Assembly (NCBI GenBank): GCA_001768325.1
Contig: MENQ01000023.1
Coordinates: 124,001-188,000, forward strand
DNA: 64,000 nt
From: Bacteroidetes bacterium GWC2_46_850
GTDB taxonomy: Bacteria; Bacteroidota; Bacteroidia; Bacteroidales; Dysgonomonadaceae
Direction: 5' to 3'
The notes beneath the pieces were generated by a model. It did no database searches. It had not been told where the DNA came from and was given only the letters and a program-made list of their open reading frames with translations. The position numbers and the translations under genes were made by a program. How positions within the stretch are numbered: position 1 is the first letter of the stretch; each line of letters opens with the position of its first letter. Below, piece after piece: positions 56,284 through 64,000 of the stretch.

Positions 56284-57108
56284 ATGAAACGAATTGCATT
56301 CAGCAGCCTGTTATTGATCGCATCTTGTCTGTTTATCTTCTCTGCTACGGTTGATACCGTGATGGTGAAGAGTGAAAGCATGAATAAAAACGTGAAAGCC
56401 GTCGTTGTGAAACCGAAAATCTACGATGACCGGTCCGCCTTCCCGGTACTCTATCTCCTGCATGGTTACAGCGGACGCTATGATGGCTGGGTCAAGGATG
56501 CACCCCATATCAAAGAAATGGCCGATCAATACGGCCTGATGATTGTCTGCCCCGATGGTGGTTTTGATAGCTGGTACTGGGATAGTCCTGTTGACTCCAC
56601 TTATCGGTACGAGACATTTGTCTCCCGTGAATTGATTGCCTGGATCGATCGGCAATACAAAACAATCCCCTCACGCGAAGGGCGGGCCATTACCGGATTG
56701 AGCATGGGAGGGCACGGGGGATTGTACCTGGCTTTCCGCAACCAGGATGTTTTTGGCGGATGCGGAAGCATGAGTGGCGGGGTGGATATCCGCCCTTTTC
56801 CCAACAACTGGAATATGGCTGCGCGCATCGGAACACAAAGTGAACATCCCGCCAACTGGGAAAGCTATACTGTAATGAATCAGTTGCATCTGCTCACGCC
56901 CAATACGCTGGGGATCATCATCGACTGTGGTACGGAAGATTTCTTTTATCAGGTGAACAAAAGACTGCATGAGGAACTGCTTTACCGAAATATCCCCCAC
57001 GATTTTATCTCCCGCCCCGGAGCACATAATGGAGCCTACTGGAGTAATGCGGTGAAGTATCAGATACTTTTCTTCCACAATTTTTTCGAGAAAGCGAAAG
57101 GAAAATAA
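56284..57108 (+). CDS. Secreted esterase of the alpha/beta-hydrolase family (FrmB/esterase D-like)
   Basis: 274 residues with an N-terminal signal peptide (MKRIAFSSLLLIASCLFIFSA). The catalytic serine is in AITGLSMGGHGGLYLA, the acid in GIIIDCGTEDFF, and the histidine in SRPGAHNGAYW. VLYLLHGYSGRYDGW provides the oxyanion-hole HG. Relatives deacetylate xylan or hydrolyse S-formylglutathione; the export signal suggests action on glycan. It is followed after 12 bp by the phosphoesterase-PQQ gene. Confidence 0.82.
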   Translation: MKRIAFSSLLLIASCLFIFSATVDTVMVKSESMNKNVKAVVVKPKIYDDRSAFPVLYLLHGYSGRYDGWVKDAPHIKEMADQYGLMIVCPDGGFDSWYWDSPVDSTYRYETFVSRELIAWIDRQYKTIPSREGRAITGLSMGGHGGLYLAFRNQDVFGGCGSMSGGVDIRPFPNNWNMAARIGTQSEHPANWESYTVMNQLHLLTPNTLGIIIDCGTEDFFYQVNKRLHEELLYRNIPHDFISRPGAHNGAYWSNAVKYQILFFHNFFEKAKGK

Positions 57109-57120
57109 ACGCTGCGTGGC

Positions 57121-58974
57121 ATGAAGAAACTGTTGTCGATTCTCCTTACTCTTATTTTCGGTTTTGCTATTTCAGCGCAGCCAGGGAACTCATTCACATT
57201 TGCCCTGATTACCGATACGCACATCGGCAATCCCGATAACGATGAGGACCTTAATCGCACGGTGCAGGATATCAATGCACAAAAGAATATCGCTTTTGTG
57301 ATTGTATCCGGCGATGTGACAGAGTTTGGCTCCTACGATGAACTACGTACAGCGAAACGCTTGCTCGACAATCTGAAGATACCTTTTTACGCGATTCCCG
57401 GCAACCACGATTCCAACTGGTCTGAAAGCGGAACAAACGATTTTCTGCGGGTGTTCGGTAACGAGACATTTGGATTTGAATACAACGGTTACAAGTTTAT
57501 CGGACTGGCCTCGGGGCCCAATATGCGCATGGGGCCGGGACAGATACCACGTGAAAACCTCACCTGGCTTTTTAAAGAACTCAAAGAAACGGATACCGAC
57601 CTTCCCATCATTTACGTAAACCATTATCCCATGGACAACGGGTTAAACAATTGGTTTGAGGTGATGGATGCTTTACACCCCTACAATGTGAAGCTGATGT
57701 TGTGCGGTCACGGACATGCCAACCACGCAATGAATTTTGAAGGGATCCAGGCGGCGATGTGTCGTTCCAACCTCCACAAAAATGATGCATCCGGTGGATA
57801 TACATTGATTACGATAGATGCAGATTCAATTATTCTGCAGGAACGGAAGTCCTCAGGTGAAACGCTCTCTCCCTGGCTCACCTTTAATGATTCCAATAGG
57901 CCTTCGTGGGAACTTAATCCACCGCGTCCCGATTACAGCATGAATTCCCACCACCCTTCTGTTTCGGAGGTGTGGAGCTTGCAGGAGCACAGTGATATGG
58001 GCAGCGGCATGGCTCTGGAGGGTAAAAAATTGTTCTATACCAATACTGCCGGAGAGATCAAAGCCCTGGATGCCAGCAATGGACAACCGGTATGGACCTT
58101 TAAAACCGAAGGAAAGATCTATTCAACACCCACGCTCGATGAAAATAATGTCTGGTGTGCCTCGTCAGATTCCTACCTCTATGGCTTGGATATTCAGACA
58201 GGAGGTCTGCGGTTCAAACTGAAAAACGACAAGGCGGTGGTTTCATCTCCCGCCTGGTCGGAAAACAGAGTGATGGTGGCAGGTGGCGACGGGCACTGCC
58301 GGGCCTGGAATACTGCCACAGGAGATCTCGTGTGGGACTTCGACAGCGTGAAGAACTTTGTCGTCACCCGTCCGCTGATAAAAGATGGGGTGATCTATTT
58401 CGGAAGCTGGGGTAATGAGTTTTATGCAATCGACATTGAAACGGGGAAATCCCGGTGGATATGGAACAGCGGTCAAGCGAACCGGATGTTCTCGCCTGCA
58501 CAGGCGGTGCCGGTGGCTGCCGGTGGTAGGATCTATCTGGCATCGCCCGACCGGTATATGACGGTGCTCGATGAAAAAACAGGAGAAGTGATCTGGCGAT
58601 ACAATGATCCCGCAAACAGGGTGCGCGAATCCATCGGCATCTCTGAAGATGGCCGTACTGTGTATGCCAAAACGATGGATGGAAATATCCTGGCCATCGA
58701 CACGACGCTTCCGGAAAGAAAAGTGAAATGGATCTCTTTGGGCGAAACCATGGGCTATGAGCTGGCACCCACACCCCTGGTGGAAAAAAATGGGGTTGTT
58801 TTCGCACCGACCGATAAAGGTATGATTTATGCCTATCGTGCCTCAGACGGTGCTTTTCTCTGGAAGTATCGCATTTCAGCCGGACTCATCAACATGATCC
58901 TGCCCACGGATGGCAACGAACTGTATGTCTCGGCAATGGATGGCCGGCTGGTAAAACTGAGCGTAAATTATTAA
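57121..58974 (+). CDS. Secreted metallophosphoesterase fused to PQQ-type beta-propeller
   Basis: 617 residues with a signal peptide of about 19 residues. The calcineurin-like part has FALITDTHIGNPDNDEDLNR (D-x-H), IVSGDVTEFG, PGNHDSNW, VNHYPM and GHGHANH, the five metal blocks. From about residue 280 to the end there are PQQ/WD-like repeats (GKKLFYTNTAGEIKALDASN, NVWCASSDSYLYGLDIQTGG, GVIYFGSWGNEFYAIDIETG). The repeats probably fold into an outer blade ring for binding. Substrate is unknown. It shares an operon with the esterase. Confidence 0.82.
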   Translation: MKKLLSILLTLIFGFAISAQPGNSFTFALITDTHIGNPDNDEDLNRTVQDINAQKNIAFVIVSGDVTEFGSYDELRTAKRLLDNLKIPFYAIPGNHDSNWSESGTNDFLRVFGNETFGFEYNGYKFIGLASGPNMRMGPGQIPRENLTWLFKELKETDTDLPIIYVNHYPMDNGLNNWFEVMDALHPYNVKLMLCGHGHANHAMNFEGIQAAMCRSNLHKNDASGGYTLITIDADSIILQERKSSGETLSPWLTFNDSNRPSWELNPPRPDYSMNSHHPSVSEVWSLQEHSDMGSGMALEGKKLFYTNTAGEIKALDASNGQPVWTFKTEGKIYSTPTLDENNVWCASSDSYLYGLDIQTGGLRFKLKNDKAVVSSPAWSENRVMVAGGDGHCRAWNTATGDLVWDFDSVKNFVVTRPLIKDGVIYFGSWGNEFYAIDIETGKSRWIWNSGQANRMFSPAQAVPVAAGGRIYLASPDRYMTVLDEKTGEVIWRYNDPANRVRESIGISEDGRTVYAKTMDGNILAIDTTLPERKVKWISLGETMGYELAPTPLVEKNGVVFAPTDKGMIYAYRASDGAFLWKYRISAGLINMILPTDGNELYVSAMDGRLVKLSVNY

Positions 58975-58991
58975 TGCGAGAGTAGGGGATT

Positions 58992-61900
58992 TCATACCGG
59001 AACGATGATGCCAAGCTTCAGATATACAACAAACCCTTTCACATGCCTGAATCCCATCTCCTCTACGGTTTTCATATAACGTTGCACCTGCCGGATGTAT
59101 TGCCTGTTTTCCACCTCTCCGAACTTGTAGTCGGCCACGATCACTTCATCGGTACCAATCATTACCCGATCAGGACGACTTAATCCCATGCGGGGATGCA
59201 GCACCTGCGTTTCGTTTAGAACGGTGTACCGGTTGCTGTACCATTTGCTTATTTCCGGCAGCGAGAGAAAGTCTGTCAATTCGCGGACGGTACTTTCCCG
59301 GTCCAGTTCCTGCAACTCGCCGGCAGAGATCTTCCGCTCCACTGCCTGTGGAATATCGGCCAGGGTTTCTACGTTGCTCACAATCTCGTGCATCATCTTA
59401 CCGTAATCACGCCGCCCCTCGTCGCTGAAAAAACCAATGGAGTTCAGTCGCAGCTTCAGTCGCTCATTAAACGGAAACGATTCCCATTTTCCTGTTTTGT
59501 ACGCTTGGGTCCCTGTTTTTTCATCACGTCGATGCATGGAAGGCTGACCGAAAGTGAATAAGAAAACGGTTTCTTCTTCGGTGAAGCCAGCTGAAAGTGT
59601 GGCATGCTCCGAGATGCTTCGCCACAGCAGATCCGCCACCGTGGCGACTGGATCCGGTTTATTGGGTTTGCGCGCAAACAGGATCAATCTGTGCTTTGCC
59701 CGGGTAAAAGCCACGTACAGCAGGTTGAGGTTATCGATATAGGTAAATCGTTTTTCATTCAGATAATCATCCCTGAAAATTGTATCGGCAAGTGCCTTTC
59801 CATATTTCAGCGGAATCACGCTCAGCTCGTTAAAAGGAGCCACATCCGGCTTGCACCAGATGATGTCGTTGTGGGTGGGGGTATGATCCACTCCCCAGTC
59901 AACAAAGGGCATGATCACAACGCCGAAACCGAGTCCTTTCGATTTGTGGATGGTAATCAGGCGAATGGCATCCTGCTCCTCGGGAGAGAAGAGCGCTTTT
60001 TTACAGCCTTTTTCATCCCACCAGTCGAGGAATGCCCCCAAATCGGTCGTGGTGCGGGTACTAAACTTGAGTGCGATATCCAAAAAAGCCTGCATATATG
60101 CACTTTCCTGTTCATGTAGGGTATTACCGGAGAGTGCAAAGAAGCGCTCGATCATGTCGTAAAAGGGAAGTGAGACCAGCTCGTTCAGTTGTTGCTTCAC
60201 CTCATCCGGAAAATCGGTTGCTACTCCTTCCTGATCGTGGTGCACCTCATTATATTCATAAGCCGCCATCATACGGCGTGTATCGTCTTTGGGGTTGCGG
60301 AAGTGGCGCATCAGCGCAATCACCGCCTTCACACTCCGTGCACTGCCAATGAGCAGTGCTTCATTGGAGATGATGTCGTATCTGTAGGGCGATTCAGGAT
60401 GATCCTTTTTATACGACAGCAGCCTTTCGGCCACTTCTGCCGCTTCATTATTCCATCGTACCACCACAGCGATATCTTTTAACGCGAAGCCCTCATCCTG
60501 TAAGCGTTCAATCTCATATGGGAGCTGCTCCAGTACATCCTCCTTCCAACTTGTTTCTTTCTCCTTGTCTTCCTTTAGAAAGGTGATTCGTACCTGTCCG
60601 CCGCTTTCACTCTTCGTCGTTGGGACATGTTGACAGGCATCCCGGTAAGCGTCGGTGATCTGGGTATCGGCTAAACCCGTGGTGGCCGCATTAAAATCGT
60701 TTTGCAGGATGGCCGGTGCTTGCGTAAAGAAGGCATTGTTAAACCCCACGATGTTGGCGTCGCTACGCCAGTTGGTATCCAGCACGTGTTCCCGGATGTT
60801 TCCCTCCCGGAAATCGTCCGTCACCTGGCTCTCCAGCAACCGCCAGTCGGAGTTCCGGAACCGGTAGATGCTCTGTTTCACGTCGCCCACAATCAGGTTG
60901 AAATTGCCCGAGGCGAGACTTTCCCCTACCAGCGGCTTGAAATTGTTCCACTGCATGCGTGAGGTATCCTGAAACTCATCGATCATATAATTGGTAATCC
61001 GGGTGCCTGTCTTCTCGTAGATAAAGGGAGAGTCGGTGCCGGCGATCATGTTGTTCAGCAATTCCGTGGTGTCGGAGAGAAACAGGGTGTTGTTTTCCTG
61101 TTGCAGCCTGCGAAGTCTTCTTTTGATGTCGCTGAGGATGCCGAGGGTGTAGAAATTGCGAAGGATGCTTTTCGCGGAATTGTAAGGGATGTTGTTTTCA
61201 AAAAGTGAGACGGCTTCTTTTACCGCATCATTTAGCCCGGCAGAAAAGGCCGATTCAATGGCCGACCGCTTCTCCAGCGCAGCTGTTTTGGTTGTCCATT
61301 TCTCCGGATTATCCACCAGGTTGATGAACGTGGGGGTGGGCGCCTTCATCTCTCCGTTTGCCCATTTACCGAAGTGGGAGAAGGGGGAACGGCTTCCGCC
61401 GCTAAAGTCGGCGAAGTGCAAACCAAAGCGGTTCATTAGATTCAGACCCTTTTCACCCGCTTCTTTCACTGCTCTTTCAAAATCACGGATGATTTTCCGG
61501 AGCGTCTGCTGATAGGAGAGCAGAAACTCCTTGTCGTGAATTTTAGCCTGTTCCTCCCGGGAGAACGACTTATAGGTTTCGTTGGACAGCTCCCCGGCCA
61601 GATCCAGTACCTGGCGTTCAATCTTCCAACTTTTCCCCTCTTCAATGCTGTTCTGCATAAAGAGCAGCAGCCATTCGGAAAGCATTCTGTTTCCCGGTTT
61701 GTCCAGCTCCGAAAGCATCAGATCTACCGTTTCCATCAGATAAGATGATTCATCGAGCTCGATGTTGTATCCGCCCGAGAGGCCCATCTCACGGGTGAAG
61801 GCACGCATGGTCTGCTGAAAAAAACGGTCGATGGTGCTGATGGAGAAGGAAGAATAGTCGTGCAGAATATTCTCCAGAATGTTTTTTGCCTGCTGACGGA

Positions 61901-62174
61901 CAGCCTGTGACGATAATATAAAATCGCTCATCAGCTCTCGCATGTAGGCGGAGTCTTCGCCCGATGCCAGCCGGTGCAGCTCCTGGACAATGCGGGACTT
62001 CATCTCGTCGGTTGCCTTGTTGGTGAAAGTGACCGCAAGGATATGGCGGTGGCGTTGCGGTCCGGAGAAGAGCAGCCGCAGATATTCACCCGTCAACCGG
62101 TGTGTTTTCCCCGATCCGGCGGACGCTTTGATCACGTGGAGGCTTTCTCTCTCAGATGATGCGTGATTTGGCAT
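58992..62174 (-). CDS. UvrD/AddA-type helicase-nuclease
   Basis: 1,060 residues from the ATG at 62174 (MPNHASSERE), chosen over a start at 62264 that lies inside the SUI1 gene. Motif I is VIKASAGSGKTHRLTGEYLR (P-loop ASAGSGKT), motif II is MIDEFQDTSRMQW, motif IV-like KQSIYRFRNSDWRLLE, and motif VI LLYVAFTRAKHRLILFARK. The C-terminal VIVADYKFGEVENRQYIRQV is the PD-(D/E)xK nuclease block of AddA/RecB. It processes double-strand breaks. The partner AddB is not in the window. It overlaps the SUI1 gene by 23 bp. Confidence 0.88.
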   Translation of the reverse strand: MPNHASSERESLHVIKASAGSGKTHRLTGEYLRLLFSGPQRHRHILAVTFTNKATDEMKSRIVQELHRLASGEDSAYMRELMSDFILSSQAVRQQAKNILENILHDYSSFSISTIDRFFQQTMRAFTREMGLSGGYNIELDESSYLMETVDLMLSELDKPGNRMLSEWLLLFMQNSIEEGKSWKIERQVLDLAGELSNETYKSFSREEQAKIHDKEFLLSYQQTLRKIIRDFERAVKEAGEKGLNLMNRFGLHFADFSGGSRSPFSHFGKWANGEMKAPTPTFINLVDNPEKWTTKTAALEKRSAIESAFSAGLNDAVKEAVSLFENNIPYNSAKSILRNFYTLGILSDIKRRLRRLQQENNTLFLSDTTELLNNMIAGTDSPFIYEKTGTRITNYMIDEFQDTSRMQWNNFKPLVGESLASGNFNLIVGDVKQSIYRFRNSDWRLLESQVTDDFREGNIREHVLDTNWRSDANIVGFNNAFFTQAPAILQNDFNAATTGLADTQITDAYRDACQHVPTTKSESGGQVRITFLKEDKEKETSWKEDVLEQLPYEIERLQDEGFALKDIAVVVRWNNEAAEVAERLLSYKKDHPESPYRYDIISNEALLIGSARSVKAVIALMRHFRNPKDDTRRMMAAYEYNEVHHDQEGVATDFPDEVKQQLNELVSLPFYDMIERFFALSGNTLHEQESAYMQAFLDIALKFSTRTTTDLGAFLDWWDEKGCKKALFSPEEQDAIRLITIHKSKGLGFGVVIMPFVDWGVDHTPTHNDIIWCKPDVAPFNELSVIPLKYGKALADTIFRDDYLNEKRFTYIDNLNLLYVAFTRAKHRLILFARKPNKPDPVATVADLLWRSISEHATLSAGFTEEETVFLFTFGQPSMHRRDEKTGTQAYKTGKWESFPFNERLKLRLNSIGFFSDEGRRDYGKMMHEIVSNVETLADIPQAVERKISAGELQELDRESTVRELTDFLSLPEISKWYSNRYTVLNETQVLHPRMGLSRPDRVMIGTDEVIVADYKFGEVENRQYIRQVQRYMKTVEEMGFRHVKGFVVYLKLGIIVPV

Positions 62175-62499
62175 ATCCCTCCTTTTGTAGAATATCCAAC
62201 ACCTTTGCACGGTGATCACCCTGCACGATGATCTCACCCTCTTTGGCCGATCCGCCCACGCCACATTTCATCTTCAGCATCTTGCCCAGCTCCTGCAGGT
62301 CGTCATCCGTCCCGGAGAAACCGGTGATCAGTGTCACAGCCTTTCCTTTCCGGTTACGTTTGTCGAGGCTGATCCGCAACGGTTGTTTTTCTTTCGGTAT
62401 CGTGTCGGTAACCTCTTCATTATCTTTGTTATAATGATAGTCGGGATTGGTAGAGTAGACAATATCCAGTCGTTTTTTCCAGTCGTTCATATGATTCAT
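62152..62499 (-). CDS. SUI1/eIF1-family protein (YciH-like)
   Basis: 115 residues. LRISLDKRNRKGKAVTLITG and MKCGVGGSAKEGEIIVQGDH are the conserved eIF1 fold blocks; the second is the signature GGS. It probably affects start-codon choice or ribosome function. An extended N-terminus with DYHYNKDNEEVTDTIPKE precedes the domain. It is co-transcribed with the helicase gene that overlaps its end. Confidence 0.85.
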   Translation of the reverse strand: MNHMNDWKKRLDIVYSTNPDYHYNKDNEEVTDTIPKEKQPLRISLDKRNRKGKAVTLITGFSGTDDDLQELGKMLKMKCGVGGSAKEGEIIVQGDHRAKVLDILQKEGYAKSRII

Positions 62500-62627
62500 C
62501 TGTTAAGGGATTTGCATCTTGCACCACCCCAACAAAGATATTGTTTTTTGGGGATAGATAAAAGAAAAGGAGGGTTATGTCCGGAAAATAGTGTAATTTA
62601 GTGACCGGTTATTAAAAAGAGACACAC

Positions 62628-64000
62628 ATGAATGATAGCGTAAAAGTTCATTGCCTGAATACAGATGAATACAAGGAGGTTCCCATCGGCTCTTCACTGG
62701 AGGAACTGATCGATTTCTTGGGAGTGCAATCCCCCTATCTTATCGCCAATGCGAAAGTAAACAACAAAACCGAGTCGCTTGCTTACCGTATTTACCGACC
62801 CAAGACCATCGAGTATGTCGACCTGAGCAATTCTTCCGCCATGCGCACATACGTGCGTTCACTCTGCTTCATTCTTGCCAAGGCAGTGGACGACCTGTTG
62901 CCCAATGCTGAGATGTATATAGAACATGCCGTGGCGAAGGGATATTATTTTCAGATTGACTCAGATGTACCGGTGGGGAAACCGGAACTCGATGCCATCC
63001 GGAACAGGATGCGGGAGATTGTGGATGCCGATATCCCGTTTGTACAGGTGGAGGAGGAGACCACAAAGGTGGTGAAGCTCTTCCAGGAACGGGGTATGGA
63101 AGACAAGGCAAGGCTGCTGGAGACTTCCGACATGCTTTATTCACGCTATTCGCAGTTGGAGGAATACATCGACTATTTTTACGGTTGCCTCACCCCTTCA
63201 ACAGGGTACATCAAACTTTTCGACATACAACCTCACAACGGCGGTTTCCTGCTGCGAGTACCCAACCGGGAACATCCCGTGGAGCTGGAGCCTGAGGTGC
63301 AGCAGGAGAAACTACTGAATGTGTACCGGGAGCATTTAAAGTTTCTGAAGATCAGTCGGCTCGATAACGTGAGCGACCTGAACCGGGCTAAGAGGGAAGA
63401 CCGCATGTCGGAAGTGATTCAGGTGGCCGAAGCCTACCAGTCGAAGCAGATCGGTGAGATTGCCGAGGAGATCACCCGAAGGTTTCAGGATGGCGTGCGG
63501 GTGGTACTGATATCGGGTCCTTCCTCATCCGGAAAAACTACCTTCCGTAAACGGCTTGAAGTGCAGCTGCTGGTAAATATGCTGAAGCCGGTCGGACTGT
63601 CGCTTGACGATTACTTCGTAGACAGGGACAAAACGCCACTCGATGAAGTTGGAGAAAAAGACTATGAGTCGCTCTATGCCCTTGATCTACCCCTTTTTGA
63701 ACAGCATATGCTGCGGCTGATGCAAGGTGAAGAGGTGGAACTTCCTTTCTACAACTTCGTTACCGGAAAGCGGGAATTCAAAAAGAATTTCCTGAAGATG
63801 TCCGACAACAGCATCCTCATTGTGGAGGGTATCCATGGCCTCAATCCCGAGCTGACTGCACACATACCGCAGGAAAAAATATTCAAGGTTTATGTATCGG
63901 CACTGACAACCATCTCGCTCGATGATCACAACTGGATACCCGCTTCCGACAACCGGCTTATCCGGCGCATTGTACGCGATTACCGATACCGCGGTTACTC
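62628..64000 (+). CDS. TGS-domain uridine-kinase-like protein (partial, C-terminus off the window)
   Basis: 457 residues are visible from the ATG at 62628, and the frame is open to the end. The N-terminal part (VKVHCLNTDEYKEVPIGSSL; LANAKVNNK-like LIANAKVNNKTESL) is TGS-like, followed by a region similar to threonyl-tRNA synthetase second additional domain. The kinase P-loop is VLISGPSSSGKTTFRKRLEV at residues about 295-305, with VGLSLDDYFVDRDKTPLDEV and ILIVEGIHGLNPELT. It is the uridine/nucleoside kinase family found next to threonyl-tRNA synthetase-like domains in Bacteroidota. Substrate is uncertain. Confidence 0.86.
   Translation, partial: MNDSVKVHCLNTDEYKEVPIGSSLEELIDFLGVQSPYLIANAKVNNKTESLAYRIYRPKTIEYVDLSNSSAMRTYVRSLCFILAKAVDDLLPNAEMYIEHAVAKGYYFQIDSDVPVGKPELDAIRNRMREIVDADIPFVQVEEETTKVVKLFQERGMEDKARLLETSDMLYSRYSQLEEYIDYFYGCLTPSTGYIKLFDIQPHNGGFLLRVPNREHPVELEPEVQQEKLLNVYREHLKFLKISRLDNVSDLNRAKREDRMSEVIQVAEAYQSKQIGEIAEEITRRFQDGVRVVLISGPSSSGKTTFRKRLEVQLLVNMLKPVGLSLDDYFVDRDKTPLDEVGEKDYESLYALDLPLFEQHMLRLMQGEEVELPFYNFVTGKREFKKNFLKMSDNSILIVEGIHGLNPELTAHIPQEKIFKVYVSALTTISLDDHNWIPASDNRLIRRIVRDYRYRGY

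Overview
The window is bacterial and most likely from the Bacteroidota, order Bacteroidales; a Dysgonomonadaceae-like genome (Proteiniphilum/Petrimonas type) is my inference from protein style, not a computed placement. Supporting signs are promoters of the TTTG-N19-21-TAnnTTTG type, lipoproteins with Bacteroidota-like lipoboxes, generally weak Shine-Dalgarno sequences, and a host gene set that includes ddh, an A-type flavoprotein, a SUI1-family factor and a TGS-domain uridine-kinase-like protein.

Bases 1 to about 37,930 are the right-hand part of an apparently intact tailed prophage (siphovirus-like, judged by a long tape measure protein and no visible sheath gene). It runs off the left edge inside the tape measure gene. 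Nearly everything is on the minus strand and reads right to left: a divergent repressor/Cro-like switch (37.0-37.7 kb), an early region (28.2-36.5 kb) with a LuxR-type regulator, antirepressor, primase-helicase and a cytosine-5 DNA methyltransferase, a 657-bp non-coding region with iterons and hairpins (27.5-28.2 kb), then head genes (24.3-26.4 kb), the terminase block (19.6-23.6 kb), accessory cargo (RadC-like protein, HicAB toxin-antitoxin), portal (14.8-16.2 kb), two terminator-bounded cargo units (a retropepsin-like/SEC-C protease with a small partner, and a lipoprotein), virion and tail genes (9.7-12.4 kb), an esterase-bearing tail fibre (7.2-9.7 kb), a lysis block with muramidase and a candidate unimolecular spanin (4.2-6.6 kb), and the tape measure gene. 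No integrase is visible. A sequence resembling the 3' end of a tRNA-Ser at 37,913-37,929 is the best candidate for the right attachment site.

The phage has its own regulatory architecture. Seven intergenic promoters upstream of lytic units share the element GTCCTTTtcc placed exactly 27 nt before a TAnnTTTG -7 box, and most are fused to the T-tract of the terminator of the preceding unit. Three copies of AATANCGTGGATAT sit at the early promoter, at the repressor start codon and upstream of the 27.5-kb gene, and look like repressor operators. A leader of about 200 nt at 12,896-13,095 contains two terminator-like hairpins and three segments that can pair in alternative ways, which suggests an attenuator or riboswitch.

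From 38 kb onward the window is ordinary chromosome: a winged-helix AlkZ-like protein, FAD oxidoreductase, DNA polymerase IV, acyltransferase, ABC-F protein, DEAD-box helicase, cold-shock-domain protein, HisS, PhoH/PIN ATPase, peptidyl-dipeptidase, meso-diaminopimelate dehydrogenase, Lgt, flavodiiron protein, NagB, a small acetyltransferase, an esterase, a phosphoesterase-PQQ fusion, a RecB/AddA-like helicase-nuclease, a SUI1 factor and the start of a uridine-kinase-like protein cut by the right edge. The sequence shows this part as a string of mostly independent housekeeping units.
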